Shown here piece by piece: positions 36,110 through 46,468 of a DNA stretch of 64,000 nucleotides (its first letter is position 1; each line of letters opens with the position of its first letter). The notes under the pieces were generated by a model. That model was not told where the DNA came from. It did not search any database and saw only the letters and a list, made by a program, of their open reading frames with translations. Origin of the DNA: Acholeplasmatales bacterium (GTDB lineage: Bacteria; Bacillota_I; Bacilli_A; Acholeplasmatales; Anaeroplasmataceae); the NCBI GenBank assembly GCA_900767915.1, contig CAAGAX010000047.1:1-64000 (forward strand). Reading direction: 5' to 3'. The translations under genes were made by a program, and so were the position numbers.

Positions 36110-37945
36110 TTGGCAACTCCAGAAGAGATAAAAAAAATAGAAGATGCAACTGATATAGTTAAGCTTGTATCTAATTATGTAAAGCTTGAAAAATTTGGTA
36201 AGAATTATAAAGGCTTATGCCCATTTCATAGTGAGGATACTCCATCATTTGTTGTTTCGCCAGAAAAAAATATGGCTCATTGCTTTGGCTGTAATGCTGG
36301 AGGCTCTCCACTTAGCTTCTTACAGAAAATAGAAAATATAGATTTTCCAACTGCTTTAGAGAAATTAGCAAAATTTAATGGTATTCCCTTTGAAGCTCAC
36401 TCAAAGCCTAAGTTGAATCAAGGCTTGACTAAATATTTTAAAATAATGCAAATTGCTGTTAATTTTTATAAGAAAAATTTTGATTCAACAGAAGAAGGCT
36501 TAAAGGCAAAGAATTATCTTTATAATAGAGGATTAGACGATCAAACAATAGAGGATTTTAAAATAGGATTATCCCCTAAGCCAGGTGATACCTTATATCA
36601 AGTTTTAAAGGCTTCTGATGTTTTAGAGCTTGATATGTCTGATATTGGACTAATCGATAAGAGTAATAATAGATATTATGATTTATTCTCTAATAGAATA
36701 ATGTTTCCTATTTATAATGAGGATGGAAATCCAATTGGCTTTAGTGCTAGAATTTATAATTCTAATGATAAAAATAATCCAAAATATATAAATTCAAGAG
36801 AAACTATTCTATATAAAAAGGCTAATGTTATTTTTAATCTTCAAAATGCAAAGTCTAATATTATGAAGAATAAAAGAGTTATTCTTCATGAAGGACAAAT
36901 GGATGTTATTGCTTCTTATCGAAGTGGCTTAAAAGAAGCAATTTGTACAATGGGTACAGCTTTAAGCGTTAACCAAGCTAAGCTACTTCAAAAATACGCA
37001 AATCATGCTATTATTTGCTATGATGGAGATAAGGCTGGTATAAATGCTTCATTAAAGGCGATAAATATTTTTAAGAGCTTAGGATTTATTATACATTTAG
37101 TTTTATTACCAGATGGAATGGATCCTGATGAATATGTTTTAAAGTATGGAATAGAAAAATATAAGGAATATTTTCTTTCTAATTTATTAGATGAAAATCA
37201 ATATAGATTAAAGGTTTTTACTGCTAATAAAAATTTTAATGATATTAATGAAGTGAATGAAGTTAAAAATAATTGCTTTGGTATGATAGCTCAAATGGAA
37301 TCTCAAATAGAACAAGAGGACTATTTAAAGCAATTATCTAAGATTTTAGATATCTCTTTTGATGCAATAAATGCAGATTATAATAATTTTAGAGAATCTA
37401 TTGTATTAGATTCAGTAATTGATGCTAATACTAATAGAAGTGAAAATTATGCTGAATTACCATTTGTTGAGGGTTATAATCCTCCAAAAGAAATAAAAAA
37501 ATGGTATAAAATGTATGAAGCTAGATTATTTGGTTATGCTAGATCATCTAAATCCACTGCACTTTATATTGATGGTATATTAGCTGATAGAATGGAAGCT
37601 ATGAGCCTTGAAGGACAAAATCTTTGGGTTAGACTTATTAATTCCTTCTATTTTACACTAGATTATTTTGATGAAGCTGTATTTTTAAAGATGCTTAGCT
37701 CATCAGAAGCTGAATATTATTTTAATATTTTAGAAATGCTAAGTAAGGATAAGACACCTTATACTGATGATGATTTAATGGATTGTCTTCAAAAGCTTAA
37801 GGAGGATACTTATAAGGTAATGAATCAAGCATTGAAATCAAGAATATTAGAATCTACTGACGCAACAAAAAAATCTCGTCTATTAGATGAGATGTTTAAA
37901 AATAAAAGAAATCAAGCCCAATTGGCAAACACAAGGAGGAAGTAA
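36110..37945 (+). CDS. dnaG: DNA primase
   Basis: This 611-residue primase synthesises RNA primers at the fork. A CHC2 zinc finger (Cys37, His40, Cys58, Cys61) is followed by the TOPRIM core with HEGQMDVIAS and CYDGDKAG, then a C-terminal helicase-binding region. The start codon is TTG, fixed by AAAGGGG 8 bases upstream. It directly precedes rpoD, the conserved macromolecular-synthesis order of Firmicutes. Confidence 0.95.
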   Translation: MATPEEIKKIEDATDIVKLVSNYVKLEKFGKNYKGLCPFHSEDTPSFVVSPEKNMAHCFGCNAGGSPLSFLQKIENIDFPTALEKLAKFNGIPFEAHSKPKLNQGLTKYFKIMQIAVNFYKKNFDSTEEGLKAKNYLYNRGLDDQTIEDFKIGLSPKPGDTLYQVLKASDVLELDMSDIGLIDKSNNRYYDLFSNRIMFPIYNEDGNPIGFSARIYNSNDKNNPKYINSRETILYKKANVIFNLQNAKSNIMKNKRVILHEGQMDVIASYRSGLKEAICTMGTALSVNQAKLLQKYANHAIICYDGDKAGINASLKAINIFKSLGFIIHLVLLPDGMDPDEYVLKYGIEKYKEYFLSNLLDENQYRLKVFTANKNFNDINEVNEVKNNCFGMIAQMESQIEQEDYLKQLSKILDISFDAINADYNNFRESIVLDSVIDANTNRSENYAELPFVEGYNPPKEIKKWYKMYEARLFGYARSSKSTALYIDGILADRMEAMSLEGQNLWVRLINSFYFTLDYFDEAVFLKMLSSSEAEYYFNILEMLSKDKTPYTDDDLMDCLQKLKEDTYKVMNQALKSRILESTDATKKSRLLDEMFKNKRNQAQLANTRRK

Positions 37946-37946
37946 A

Positions 37947-39143
37947 ATGGAATTAGAAGAAATTTTAAACAACCTTATAGAATTAGGCAAAAAGAATCAA
38001 GGCTTTGTTTACTCAAAGGATGTTTTAAAGTACTGTAGTGAAGATAGTGATGAATACGATACTATTGAGAGTAAGCTTAATGAAAAAGAAATTGATATAT
38101 TACCTAATGAGGAACAAGCTGATGATTTATCATTAACTGAAAATGGTGAACCAAATTTAGCCGATGTTGAAGAGGTTGATATTTCTACATATGATCAATT
38201 ACCTGCTTCATTAAAGGTTGATGATCCTGTTCGTATGTATCTTAAGGAAATTGGAAAAATCCCTCTACTTACACTTGATGAAGAAACTGAGCTTGCTAAA
38301 TTAGTTGTTGATGGTAGAGATGCTAAAAGTAAATTAGAAAAAATAGAAGCAGATGATCAAAATACTGTTTCTATTGAAGAATATGAAAAGCTTCAAGATA
38401 TTGTAGAAAAAGCAGAACAAGCAAAAGATAAGCTTGTTAATGCTAACCTACGTTTAGTTGTTTCAATTGCTAAACGTTATCTAAGCCGTGGATTACAATT
38501 TCTAGATTTAATTCAAGAAGGTAACATGGGTTTAATTAAGGCAGTAGATAAATTTGATTATAATAAGGGATTTAAATTTTCAACATATGCTACTTGGTGG
38601 ATTCGTCAAGCAATAACAAGAGCTGTTGCTGATCAAGCAAGAACTATTCGTATCCCTGTTCATATGGTTGAAACAATTAATAAGCTTGTTCGTGTTCAAC
38701 GTCAATTAGTTCAAGAATTATCACGTGAGCCAACTCCTGAAGAGGTAGCTGAACGTATGGAAATATCTGTAGAGAAGGTTCAACAAATTCAAAGAATAGC
38801 TCAGGAGCCTATTTCACTTGAATCTCCAGTAGGAGAGGAAGAGGATTCTTCACTTGGTGATTTTGTTTCTGATCCTCATGCACTTGACCCATATGAATAT
38901 ACTGCAAAGATGAAGCTTCGTGAGGAGCTAGATGCAGTTCTTGCTACTCTAACTGAAAGAGAAGAAAGAGTATTAAGACTTCGTTTTGGTTTAATAGATG
39001 GTCGTCAAAGAACTCTTGAAGAGGTTGGTCGTGAATTTAATGTAACAAGAGAACGTATTCGTCAAATAGAGGCAAAAGCCTTAAGAAAGCTTAAACATCC
39101 TTCTAGAAGTAAAAAACTAAAGGATTTTATGATTAAACATTAA
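37947..39143 (+). CDS. rpoD: Primary RNA polymerase sigma factor (SigA/RpoD)
   Basis: This 398-residue housekeeping sigma factor shows region 1.2 (DPVRMYLKEIGKIPLL), region 2 (LRLVVSIAKRYLSRGL, FSTYATWWIRQAI), region 3, and region 4 with the HTH TLEEVGREFNVTRERIRQIE. Region 1.1 is short. The frame is open 60 bases further upstream, but AGGAGG before the ATG at 37947 fixes the start two bases after the dnaG stop. The factor fits the TTGACA/TATAAT promoters seen throughout the window. Confidence 0.96.
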   Translation: MELEEILNNLIELGKKNQGFVYSKDVLKYCSEDSDEYDTIESKLNEKEIDILPNEEQADDLSLTENGEPNLADVEEVDISTYDQLPASLKVDDPVRMYLKEIGKIPLLTLDEETELAKLVVDGRDAKSKLEKIEADDQNTVSIEEYEKLQDIVEKAEQAKDKLVNANLRLVVSIAKRYLSRGLQFLDLIQEGNMGLIKAVDKFDYNKGFKFSTYATWWIRQAITRAVADQARTIRIPVHMVETINKLVRVQRQLVQELSREPTPEEVAERMEISVEKVQQIQRIAQEPISLESPVGEEEDSSLGDFVSDPHALDPYEYTAKMKLREELDAVLATLTEREERVLRLRFGLIDGRQRTLEEVGREFNVTRERIRQIEAKALRKLKHPSRSKKLKDFMIKH

Positions 39144-39144
39144 T

Positions 39145-39795
39145 ATGGATAGATTAAATTTGATAGCTTCACTTTCGAGTGGAGCTAAAATTTTATGCGA
39201 TATTGGTTGTGATCATGCATATTCAATTGAGCTAGCACTAACTAAATATAATGTATCAAGGGGATTGGCCTGTGATATTAATTTAGGACCTTTAGCCTGT
39301 GCTAAAAAAAATATTATTTCAAAGGGTTTAGAATCTAGAGTGGAATTTATTGTATCTGATGGATTTAAGAATGTTAACTCCTTATTTGATACTGCAATTA
39401 TTTCAGGAATGGGTGGAATTTTAATTACTAATATTTTATCTGCTTCGCTTGATAAAATTAAGGATAAAACCTTAATTCTTTCTCCTAATACAGATGTTAG
39501 CCTAGTTAGAAATTTTTTAAGTACTAATGACTTTAAAATAATTGATGAATATGCAATAGTTGATCAAAATAAATATTATGAAATAATAAAGGCAGTTCCT
39601 GGTAATGAAAAATTATCTAATAAAGAAATTGAATTTGGACCAATTTTATTAAAAAATAGACCAATAGAATTTATAAATCATATTGAAAAGAAATATAATC
39701 AATTTAAATCAATTCTTAATAATATTAAAAATGAAGAAGAGAAGAATATTATTAAAAATAAATTACTATGCTATGAAGAGGTACTATATGGATAA
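39145..39795 (+). CDS. trmK: tRNA (adenine22-N1)-methyltransferase TrmK
   Basis: This 216-residue SAM-dependent methyltransferase of the TrmK/DUF633 family shows ICDIGCDHAY (SAM motif I) and ISGMGGILITNIL, both diagnostic. It starts one base after rpoD, the usual order in Firmicutes. The usual next gene, a Nif3-like protein, is absent; an esterase takes its place and overlaps by 8 bases. Confidence 0.9.
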   Translation: MDRLNLIASLSSGAKILCDIGCDHAYSIELALTKYNVSRGLACDINLGPLACAKKNIISKGLESRVEFIVSDGFKNVNSLFDTAIISGMGGILITNILSASLDKIKDKTLILSPNTDVSLVRNFLSTNDFKIIDEYAIVDQNKYYEIIKAVPGNEKLSNKEIEFGPILLKNRPIEFINHIEKKYNQFKSILNNIKNEEEKNIIKNKLLCYEEVLYG

Positions 39796-40540
39796 GATAT
39801 ATATTAATAATACTAAAAATTATTACAGAAGCTATTTTATAGATGATACGAAAAGGGATTTAATTATAATCTCAGCTGGTGGTGGATATCAATATACATC
39901 AGAACGTGAATCAGAACCAGTTGGTAATAAATACTTAAATAGAGGCTATAATGTAGTAATTGTTAATTATCGTGAGGATATTAATGAAAAATATCCTTTA
40001 CCATCAAAATATTTAGCATATGTAATAAATTTATTTAGAAATGATAAAAGAGTAAATAAAATTATTGGAATTGGCTTCTCTGCAGGAGCACATAATATGC
40101 TAGAGGTTTCATTACATCATAAAGATTATGATGGTAATTCAAAACCCGATTTATTGATATTAGGCTATCCAGTTGTTACAAGTGATCCTAGATATTATCA
40201 TCTAGGTTCTTTTAAAAATTTACTTCAGGATGATTTTAATAATAAGGAATTAATGAATTATATGTCAATGGAATTACAGGTTACAAATGATGCACCTGAT
40301 TTATTTTTATGGGGTACTATAACTGATAATTCTGTTGATGTTATGAATTCTTTATTATTAATTGAAGCCTATCATAAGAATAATTGTAATGTGGAATATC
40401 ATTTATTTCCTATGGGTCCACATGGATTGAGCGTTAGTAATAGTGAATCAGCAATGGGAGATAAAAATAAGGATATTCCTTATATTACAAAATGGGTTGA
40501 TTTATCCTTGGATTGGTTAAAACTCAAATTAAATAAATAA
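39788..40540 (+). CDS. Alpha/beta hydrolase (acetyl esterase/lipase-like)
   Basis: This 250-residue hydrolase has the nucleophile elbow GFSAGAHN (Ser), an oxyanion-hole segment ISAGGGYQYTSERE near the N-terminus and a C-terminal GPHGLS carrying the catalytic histidine. It belongs to the BD-FAE/acetyl-xylan-esterase-like group (COG0657 style). The frame is open 105 bases further up inside trmK, but GAAGAGG precedes the ATG at 39788. Substrate unknown. It is the last ordinary gene before the MACPF/ABC block. Confidence 0.85.
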   Translation: MDKIYINNTKNYYRSYFIDDTKRDLIIISAGGGYQYTSERESEPVGNKYLNRGYNVVIVNYREDINEKYPLPSKYLAYVINLFRNDKRVNKIIGIGFSAGAHNMLEVSLHHKDYDGNSKPDLLILGYPVVTSDPRYYHLGSFKNLLQDDFNNKELMNYMSMELQVTNDAPDLFLWGTITDNSVDVMNSLLLIEAYHKNNCNVEYHLFPMGPHGLSVSNSESAMGDKNKDIPYITKWVDLSLDWLKLKLNK

Positions 40541-40557
40541 TAAGTATTTACTTTATG

Positions 40558-40634
40558 ATATAAAAGGCACTAGAGTTAATGATAACTATTTAGTAATATA
40601 ATGTTAATTAGCTTAAATCTAGTGTCTTTTATAT
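40558..40634 (+). repeat. Hairpin repeat copy 1 (left border of MACPF/ABC block)
   Basis: A 17-bp stem (40558-40574 with 40618-40634, one G-U pair) encloses a 43-base loop. The core GGCACTAGAGTTA and ATCTAGTGTC reappears at 46473-46536 as GGTACTAGAGTTA and ATCTAGTGCC. The shared sequence runs from the stem into the loop, so the two copies look related by descent. It may also act as a terminator for the esterase gene. Confidence 0.6.
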
Positions 40635-40651
40635 TATATTAAGAAATTATG

Positions 40652-40672
40652 CTTAAACGTTTAAGTTTTTTT
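40652..40672 (+). promoter_or_regulatory. 14-bp palindrome followed by T-run
   Basis: CTTAAACGTTTAAG (40652-40665) is a perfect palindrome followed by seven Ts. It has an ACG-type centre like catabolite-responsive elements but lacks their outer bases. It lies upstream of the MACPF gene and might be an operator or a weak terminator. A TATAAT occurs at 40716-40721. Confidence 0.35.
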
Positions 40673-40741
40673 AATAATTTAGTTCAAAATGCTTTTATTT
40701 TTTTTTAGTTAATGATATAATTAAAAAAAGATTAAGGAATG

Positions 40742-42198
40742 ATGAAAAAGAAATTTATTTATTGGTATTAGTATTTTTTGCTACAGGTATTTTATTTTTA
40801 TTTAATAACAATATTTATGCAAGTGAAATATTTTATGATTCTAATACTGTTATTGGTCAAACAATTAATTACTTAGATGAATCTACTAATCTTGATGGAT
40901 TTTCGTATAATACAAATGAGGTTGAATTAAAACCTAAAATTTTTGATTTCACTAAATATGATATTCCAATTGAAAGAAAAAAAATTGTAAGTTCATGGAA
41001 GATTAATAGTAGCTGCGCAGTCGGAATGGATTCTTTAAAAAAGAATTTGAATAATTTTTTTGACTATAATAGTTTAAATGGAATGCAAATTGATGATAAA
41101 ATTTTAACGTTTAAAATTTTAAATAAATATAAAGTTTTAAAAGAGTTGTCATATAGTGAAATGAATAATTCGGTTTTTTTTCAAACATATGCTAAGTTTT
41201 ATGATTCTGAGCATACATTATTAGATTTCTCTTCTTCAAAATATTCTAATTATTTATTTAGTGGAATATTAGAAAAGTTAGATGAATTAAACAGTTCGAA
41301 TCCAACTGATTCTCAAATTGAAGAATTTTTTAAAAAATATGGAACTCATGTAATTGTTGATGCATCATATGGTGCTTTTTATGAAGCATCTTTATTATAT
41401 AAGAATACATCTATAGTAAATGCATCTGAATTAGAAATTAAGAATACTTTAAAATCAGGTTTAGAGTTAATAACATCTGGTGGTGTAGCAAATTCAAATT
41501 TTCAAAGTAAATTTGGTTCATATTTTAATTAAAATTATAATGTTAATAGTGAATTTGGTGAATTTAATGTTAGAGGTGCTGGTAATGTACCTATTTCGTC
41601 TAGTACTTTTTTAGAGTATCAGTCATCTTTAAAAAATTGGAATGATTCTATTTATACTAAAAATGGAAACTTTAATAATCCTAAATATATTGGAACTAAA
41701 AAAACTGAACCTATTTGGAAATATTTCCCACAAAAATATTCTACCTTAGTAACTAAATTTGAAAAAACTTATGAATGCTTAAAAAATAAAAAAGAAAACT
41801 TCCCTTACAAAATTTATGAATGTAGTTTCTTTAATCAGGATTATTCAAATGGTGAAATTGCAATTCTAGGTAATGAATTTATATCTAAAAAAATAAGTGA
41901 AGATAAAGTATATAATAATTTTAAAATAATAGCTGAAACTACAGTTGGCAGATGGAATAAATATGGAGATGTATTTTTAGAACTTGGCTATACGTTCACT
42001 CCTAGCCCATATTATAAACAAACTTATCATGTTAATGAAAGAGATTCCGCAAAATCTGATAAAAATTATATTATGTCAATTTCTGGAAGTACACATTATT
42101 TGACAATGTATCCAGTTTCTTTATATTTAAGGATATCTGTTCAAGACAACGAAAAATTTTCAGTAAAAAACACTAAAATTTATGTTATTAAATGTTAA
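40742..42198 (+). pseudogene. Disrupted secreted MACPF (membrane attack complex/perforin) domain protein
   Basis: The frame 40762-42198 encodes about 478 residues broken once by an in-frame TAA at 41530-41532 (after GSYFN; it resumes NYNVNSEFGEF). Residues 193-205 read YGTHVIVDASYGA, matching the MACPF signature (Y/W)-G-(S/T)-H-x7-G-G with the last Gly replaced. A hydrophobic stretch ending NNNIYA-SE looks like a signal peptide, but its natural start MKKKFIY (ATG 40742, after AAGGA) is one base out of frame. The C-terminal 220 residues would form a second beta-rich domain. MACPF proteins form membrane pores, and bacterial ones include interbacterial toxins. Two lesions suggest recent inactivation, or assembly error. 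Confidence 0.7.
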
Positions 42199-42218
42199 AA
42201 ATAAAAGGAGGATTCCAT

Positions 42219-42560
42219 ATGTTAAAGATAAGCAATTTGAATGTTATTATAGATGATTATTATATTCTTAATGATATTAATTTAAAATTTAATAATACGG
42301 GTCTTTACTACATTAATGGTGTATCTGGTGCGGGAAAAACAACTTTTTTTAAAACATTGATTAATACTATTTCTTATTCAGGTGAAATTACATATAATGG
42401 TTTAAATTTAAAGGAAAATAATGATTTTGTTTCATTAATTTCTCAAGAAATTATTTTATGTGATAATTTAAGTGTTAAAGATAATATCATTAATATTTTA
42501 AAATTATTTGGAAATGAAATTGATTTAAATCAAATTACTTTTTTATTAAATGAATTTTAA
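42219..42560 (+). CDS. N-terminal fragment of an ABC exporter ATPase (cut by in-frame TAA)
   Basis: This 113-residue fragment has Walker A GVSGAGKTTFFK and a Q-loop LISQEI, and stops at TAA 42558-42560. The same frame continues without a gap into the next entry, which begins with the ABC signature. The two are one gene of about 817 codons interrupted by a nonsense codon. AAAGGAGG sets the start at 42219, 21 bases after the MACPF stop. Confidence 0.75.
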   Translation: MLKISNLNVIIDDYYILNDINLKFNNTGLYYINGVSGAGKTTFFKTLINTISYSGEITYNGLNLKENNDFVSLISQEIILCDNLSVKDNIINILKLFGNEIDLNQITFLLNEF

Positions 42561-44672
42561 ATGTACGATTTATTAAATAAGAAATGTAAATATTTATCTG
42601 GTGGAGAACGCCAAAGAGTTAAAATCATAATTGAATTATGTAAAGATACAAAAATCCTGTTATGTGATGAAATTATTTCAGGTCTTGATGAAGAAATTAG
42701 TAGAAAAATACTTAGTATTCTTAAAGAAAAGTCTAAAACTAAGCTAATAATAATTACATCACATAATGAAGATATTATAAAAGATTTTACAAATCAAATA
42801 ATTACATTAGACCATGGAAAAATTATTTCAATTGAAGTGAATGAAACTATTGATAATGAAGAAATATCAATAAGCAATTCACTTAAAAAGAAAATTAAAT
42901 TTAAAGATTTATTTTCTGTCTATTTTAAAATGATGAATAAAACTAGTTTCATTTTATTTTCTTTAATTTTATCTATTTTAATTTTATTAGTTTCAATAGT
43001 AATTGAAGCTGCAACATATAATTCTAAAGAAGAAAAATATAATTCAATAGCTAGAAATTTTCCGTATGCATATGTTGGCGATTATTATTACACGAATAAT
43101 AGAAATAAAGATGATTATATAAATACATTAAAGAAAAATGGATTTGAAGACTATTATCTCTATGAAGACATTATTTTAAATAATTTTGTTAATGACCCTT
43201 CTTATACAGAGGGATTTAGTTCTGAAGATGATTTTAATATTGATTGTAGTGGTATTAATTATAATATCGAAACAATGGAAAAATTAAATCTTAAATTAAT
43301 TAACGGTGAAATTCCTAAAAAATCAAATGAAGTTTTAATTTCAGAGTTTTTTCTATGGATGATGAAGCATCATGGATTTAAAAATGATAATATTTCAATT
43401 GAAAAAGAAAATATAACTATTAATAATGTTATAGGTCTAGAAATGAATTTAGAAAATTCAATTTTTAATAAATTGAAAATTGTTGGAGTGTTCTCTACAG
43501 GAAGTACGGAAGAAGATTTTAAAATTTATGATAAAAACCACTTATTTGAATCATATTTTTCATTTTTAGGTTTTGATAGGTTATTATTAATTTCTCCTGA
43601 TTATAATTACTATAGCTATTCGAATATTAACCAATCTAATAGTGATTATATACTTTATAATATTGACACAATAAATAATGACTATATTTTATGTGGCGAA
43701 ATTAAAAATGATGATGATATTATCATTAATATAGAACTATTTAATTATTTTTTTAAATATACTATATTTAAAAATTTTAAATTGAATGAAGTTGAAAAAG
43801 AAGCTTTTCCGAATTGCGAAACATTATATGATGTATATGAATTATCGTATTTTGAAAAATTAGAATATAATTCTTTCTTTGATAATTTTGATCTTCCCAT
43901 TTACGCAAGTGAAGATTTTGATGATAGACTTTGTTATTATATATTTTTAAATTGTTATGATAGATTTATAAGCTTTGAACCTAAAATTGAGGTTGGAAAT
44001 AAAACATATAATGTTGTTGGTGCTATAAATAGTAAAACTGAATTATATTGGCAGTCTTATTTGGTTTCTAAAGAGGTTTTTGATGAAAAATATAATTCGA
44101 GTGTTAAATATAGTGCTATCGTCTATTTAGGTGGAGATTCTAAAACTGTAAAGGAAAAAATGGAAAACTCTAGATATTTTGAATATTATTTAGAGACTTG
44201 GCCTATAAAAAGAGAATTTTTAGACTTTGATCATTATGCTCATAATATTAGTAATCCTAGTAATATAGTTAAATTAATTTTTATTTTTTCTCTATTATTT
44301 ACATTTAATATTTTTTTATACGTTAATTTATCATATAAAAAATCTGAAACTGATATTAAAATATTAATTGAAGCTAAAGAGAGTATAAAAAAAATAAGTT
44401 TAATGAAGACATTTGTTTTCTTTGTCAGCTTAATTCCATTTATAGTTTTAACGATACCAATTTTATTGTTATTTAATGAAATAATTAATCCAATTATTTG
44501 TAAGCAAGCAATTAATTTTAATAGATTTAATACAAATATTGTTTTTCGTTTATTTAATTATAATTATATGACCATTATTTGGTGTATTATTGCTTTTTTA
44601 ATCATAATGTTTTTATATTTTGCTTTTTCATATTATAAGATTTGGAGAATAAAAATAGATGATACAAATTAA
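42561..44672 (+). CDS. Remainder of ABC exporter: ATPase C-half fused to FtsX/MacB-type permease
   Basis: This 703-residue stretch begins with the ATPase signature YLSGGERQRV (11-20), Walker B ILLCDEIISGLDEE and H-loop ITSHNE. It continues into a permease: one membrane helix (about 128-150), a roughly 410-residue extracytoplasmic domain, and three C-terminal helices (about 568-590, 613-640, 670-690). This is the MacB (type VII) topology, with the ATPase at the N-terminus. The first codon is ATG straight after TAA with no ribosome binding site, so it is more likely the downstream part of a broken gene than a real start. It overlaps the second exporter gene by 14 bases. Confidence 0.75.
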   Translation: MYDLLNKKCKYLSGGERQRVKIIIELCKDTKILLCDEIISGLDEEISRKILSILKEKSKTKLIIITSHNEDIIKDFTNQIITLDHGKIISIEVNETIDNEEISISNSLKKKIKFKDLFSVYFKMMNKTSFILFSLILSILILLVSIVIEAATYNSKEEKYNSIARNFPYAYVGDYYYTNNRNKDDYINTLKKNGFEDYYLYEDIILNNFVNDPSYTEGFSSEDDFNIDCSGINYNIETMEKLNLKLINGEIPKKSNEVLISEFFLWMMKHHGFKNDNISIEKENITINNVIGLEMNLENSIFNKLKIVGVFSTGSTEEDFKIYDKNHLFESYFSFLGFDRLLLISPDYNYYSYSNINQSNSDYILYNIDTINNDYILCGEIKNDDDIIINIELFNYFFKYTIFKNFKLNEVEKEAFPNCETLYDVYELSYFEKLEYNSFFDNFDLPIYASEDFDDRLCYYIFLNCYDRFISFEPKIEVGNKTYNVVGAINSKTELYWQSYLVSKEVFDEKYNSSVKYSAIVYLGGDSKTVKEKMENSRYFEYYLETWPIKREFLDFDHYAHNISNPSNIVKLIFIFSLLFTFNIFLYVNLSYKKSETDIKILIEAKESIKKISLMKTFVFFVSLIPFIVLTIPILLLFNEIINPIICKQAINFNRFNTNIVFRLFNYNYMTIIWCIIAFLIIMFLYFAFSYYKIWRIKIDDTN

Positions 44673-46446
44673 AAACCTAAACATAAAATATGATAATAAA
44701 ATTATTTTTGAAAATTATAATTTGGTTTTGCCAAATCATGGATTTGTTTTGATAAGAGGAAAAAGTGGAATAGGAAAAACTACTTTATTAAATGTTATAG
44801 CTGGTGTAGATAAGCCTAAAGGTGAAATTTATTATAATGATATAAATATTTATGACAATACTAATACATTAGAAGAATATAGAAAAAGTAAAGTATCATA
44901 TATAAATCAAAAAAATGATTTATTTAATGGGATATCAGTTTTAAATAATCTTTTAATTGCTTCAGAAATTAATGGGAAATCTTTTAGTAAGGATGAAATT
45001 AAGGATTATTTAAATTATTTTGGATTGAATGGAAAAATTAATCAAAATGTATCTAAACTTTCTGGTGGAGAAAAAAGAAGAGTTAGCTTTATTAGAACAT
45101 TACTTATTTCAAAGGAAATAATTGTTGGTGATGAGATAATTTCTCAACTAGATAAAAAAAATCAAATATTAATTTTAGATAGTATTAAGGAATTATCTAA
45201 AACTAAATTAGTTATTTTAGCATCACATGATGATATTGCATTAGAATATTCAGATATAATTGTAGATTTAAATAATAAAAAAGTTAGAAAAATTAATGAA
45301 ATTAAAGAAAATAATATTTGTATTATTACTAAAGAAAGTAATATATCTTTAAGAAATAAATATATGTTATCTAATGAATTAATTTTTAAAGATAAAAAAT
45401 TATTATTTGCATTTTTTTGCATTTACGCAATTATATTATTTTTTAGTTTGATTATATTTGAATGCTTTGGATATGATTATAATGCACACTATAAAAAATT
45501 ATTAAATGATAATAATATTATTAGTATAACTTTGAGTGAAGTAAAACCATTAAGTACTAAACAATTAAATGAGGCTTATGAACTTTATATTAATGATGGC
45601 TTTAAAGTTTATAGTGAAAGTTTTAAATATAATGAGGTTGATAAACAAGCATTTTTTATTGAATATAATAAATCAATAGTTGATAATTGTAAAATTAATA
45701 TTATTGCTGGAGGTATTAACAATAAGGATGATGTTTTAGTATCTAAGTACGTTGCAAATGCTCTTCATAATGAAAATGACAATATAATTGGTGAACAAAT
45801 ATTTTTTTTTAATTCTTATAAAACAATTTCTGGTATTTATGATGTTAATGATGATTATAAAAATTCAGAAGAATTAGAAATGGCAATTTTTGGATTTGAT
45901 ATTAATAAATATGAAAAAGAAAATCATTATAAAATTGTTGTTTATTCTAAAGATTATGATTCATTTTGTGATAAATTAAATGATTTTTATATAGGTTTTG
46001 ATTATTACAAAGAGGAAATCAATGTTAGTAACATCATGTCTGATTGCAAGCTATTTGGTTCATTTTTTGTTATTTCATTTCAAATTATTTTACTACTATT
46101 TATTTTATTATATTCTTTTTTAACTATATCGTCCTTAAAAAGAGAATTCTCTTTATTATTATTTTTAGGAGCTAGAAAAAAGGATTGTAAAAATATTTTT
46201 ATTATGAACCATATTTATATTTTAGGAATAATTACAATATTACTTTTATTAATAATGTGGCCCTTAAACTATTTATTTAATTATTTAGTAAAAAATAGAT
46301 TAAATTTAGCATTAATAAACATTCCATTTACTTATAATTATTGGAATATTTTAGTTGCTATAATAATGTATTTCGTTACATCAATTATTTTATATCTATC
46401 AATTTCTATATTTTTAAATAGGGATATTGTTAAAATAGATAAATAA
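44659..46446 (+). CDS. ABC exporter, ATPase fused to FtsX/MacB-type permease (second half-transporter)
   Basis: This 595-residue protein is intact. The ATPase domain (1-220) has Walker A RGKSGIGKTT, Q-loop SYINQKND, signature LSGGEKRRVS and Walker B IIVGDEIISQLD. One membrane helix follows (about 250-273), then a roughly 195-residue extracytoplasmic domain and three C-terminal helices. The ATPase resembles the preceding protein, but the outer domain is shorter, so the two may form a heterodimer. MacB-type pumps use mechanotransmission to move peptides, lipids or proteins. Its place behind the MACPF gene suggests a role in toxin handling or self-protection (inference). Confidence 0.85.
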   Translation: MIQIKNLNIKYDNKIIFENYNLVLPNHGFVLIRGKSGIGKTTLLNVIAGVDKPKGEIYYNDINIYDNTNTLEEYRKSKVSYINQKNDLFNGISVLNNLLIASEINGKSFSKDEIKDYLNYFGLNGKINQNVSKLSGGEKRRVSFIRTLLISKEIIVGDEIISQLDKKNQILILDSIKELSKTKLVILASHDDIALEYSDIIVDLNNKKVRKINEIKENNICIITKESNISLRNKYMLSNELIFKDKKLLFAFFCIYAIILFFSLIIFECFGYDYNAHYKKLLNDNNIISITLSEVKPLSTKQLNEAYELYINDGFKVYSESFKYNEVDKQAFFIEYNKSIVDNCKINIIAGGINNKDDVLVSKYVANALHNENDNIIGEQIFFFNSYKTISGIYDVNDDYKNSEELEMAIFGFDINKYEKENHYKIVVYSKDYDSFCDKLNDFYIGFDYYKEEINVSNIMSDCKLFGSFFVISFQIILLLFILLYSFLTISSLKREFSLLLFLGARKKDCKNIFIMNHIYILGIITILLLLIMWPLNYLFNYLVKNRLNLALINIPFTYNYWNILVAIIMYFVTSIILYLSISIFLNRDIVKIDK

Positions 46447-46468
46447 TGTTATGGTTATATATAATTTT

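Noticed and set aside
40762..41532. TTG at 40762 as the true start of the MACPF gene
   Set aside because: No ribosome binding site precedes it. A better start (AAGGA then ATG 40742, MKKKFIY) sits one base out of frame and gives a normal signal peptide if one base is restored.
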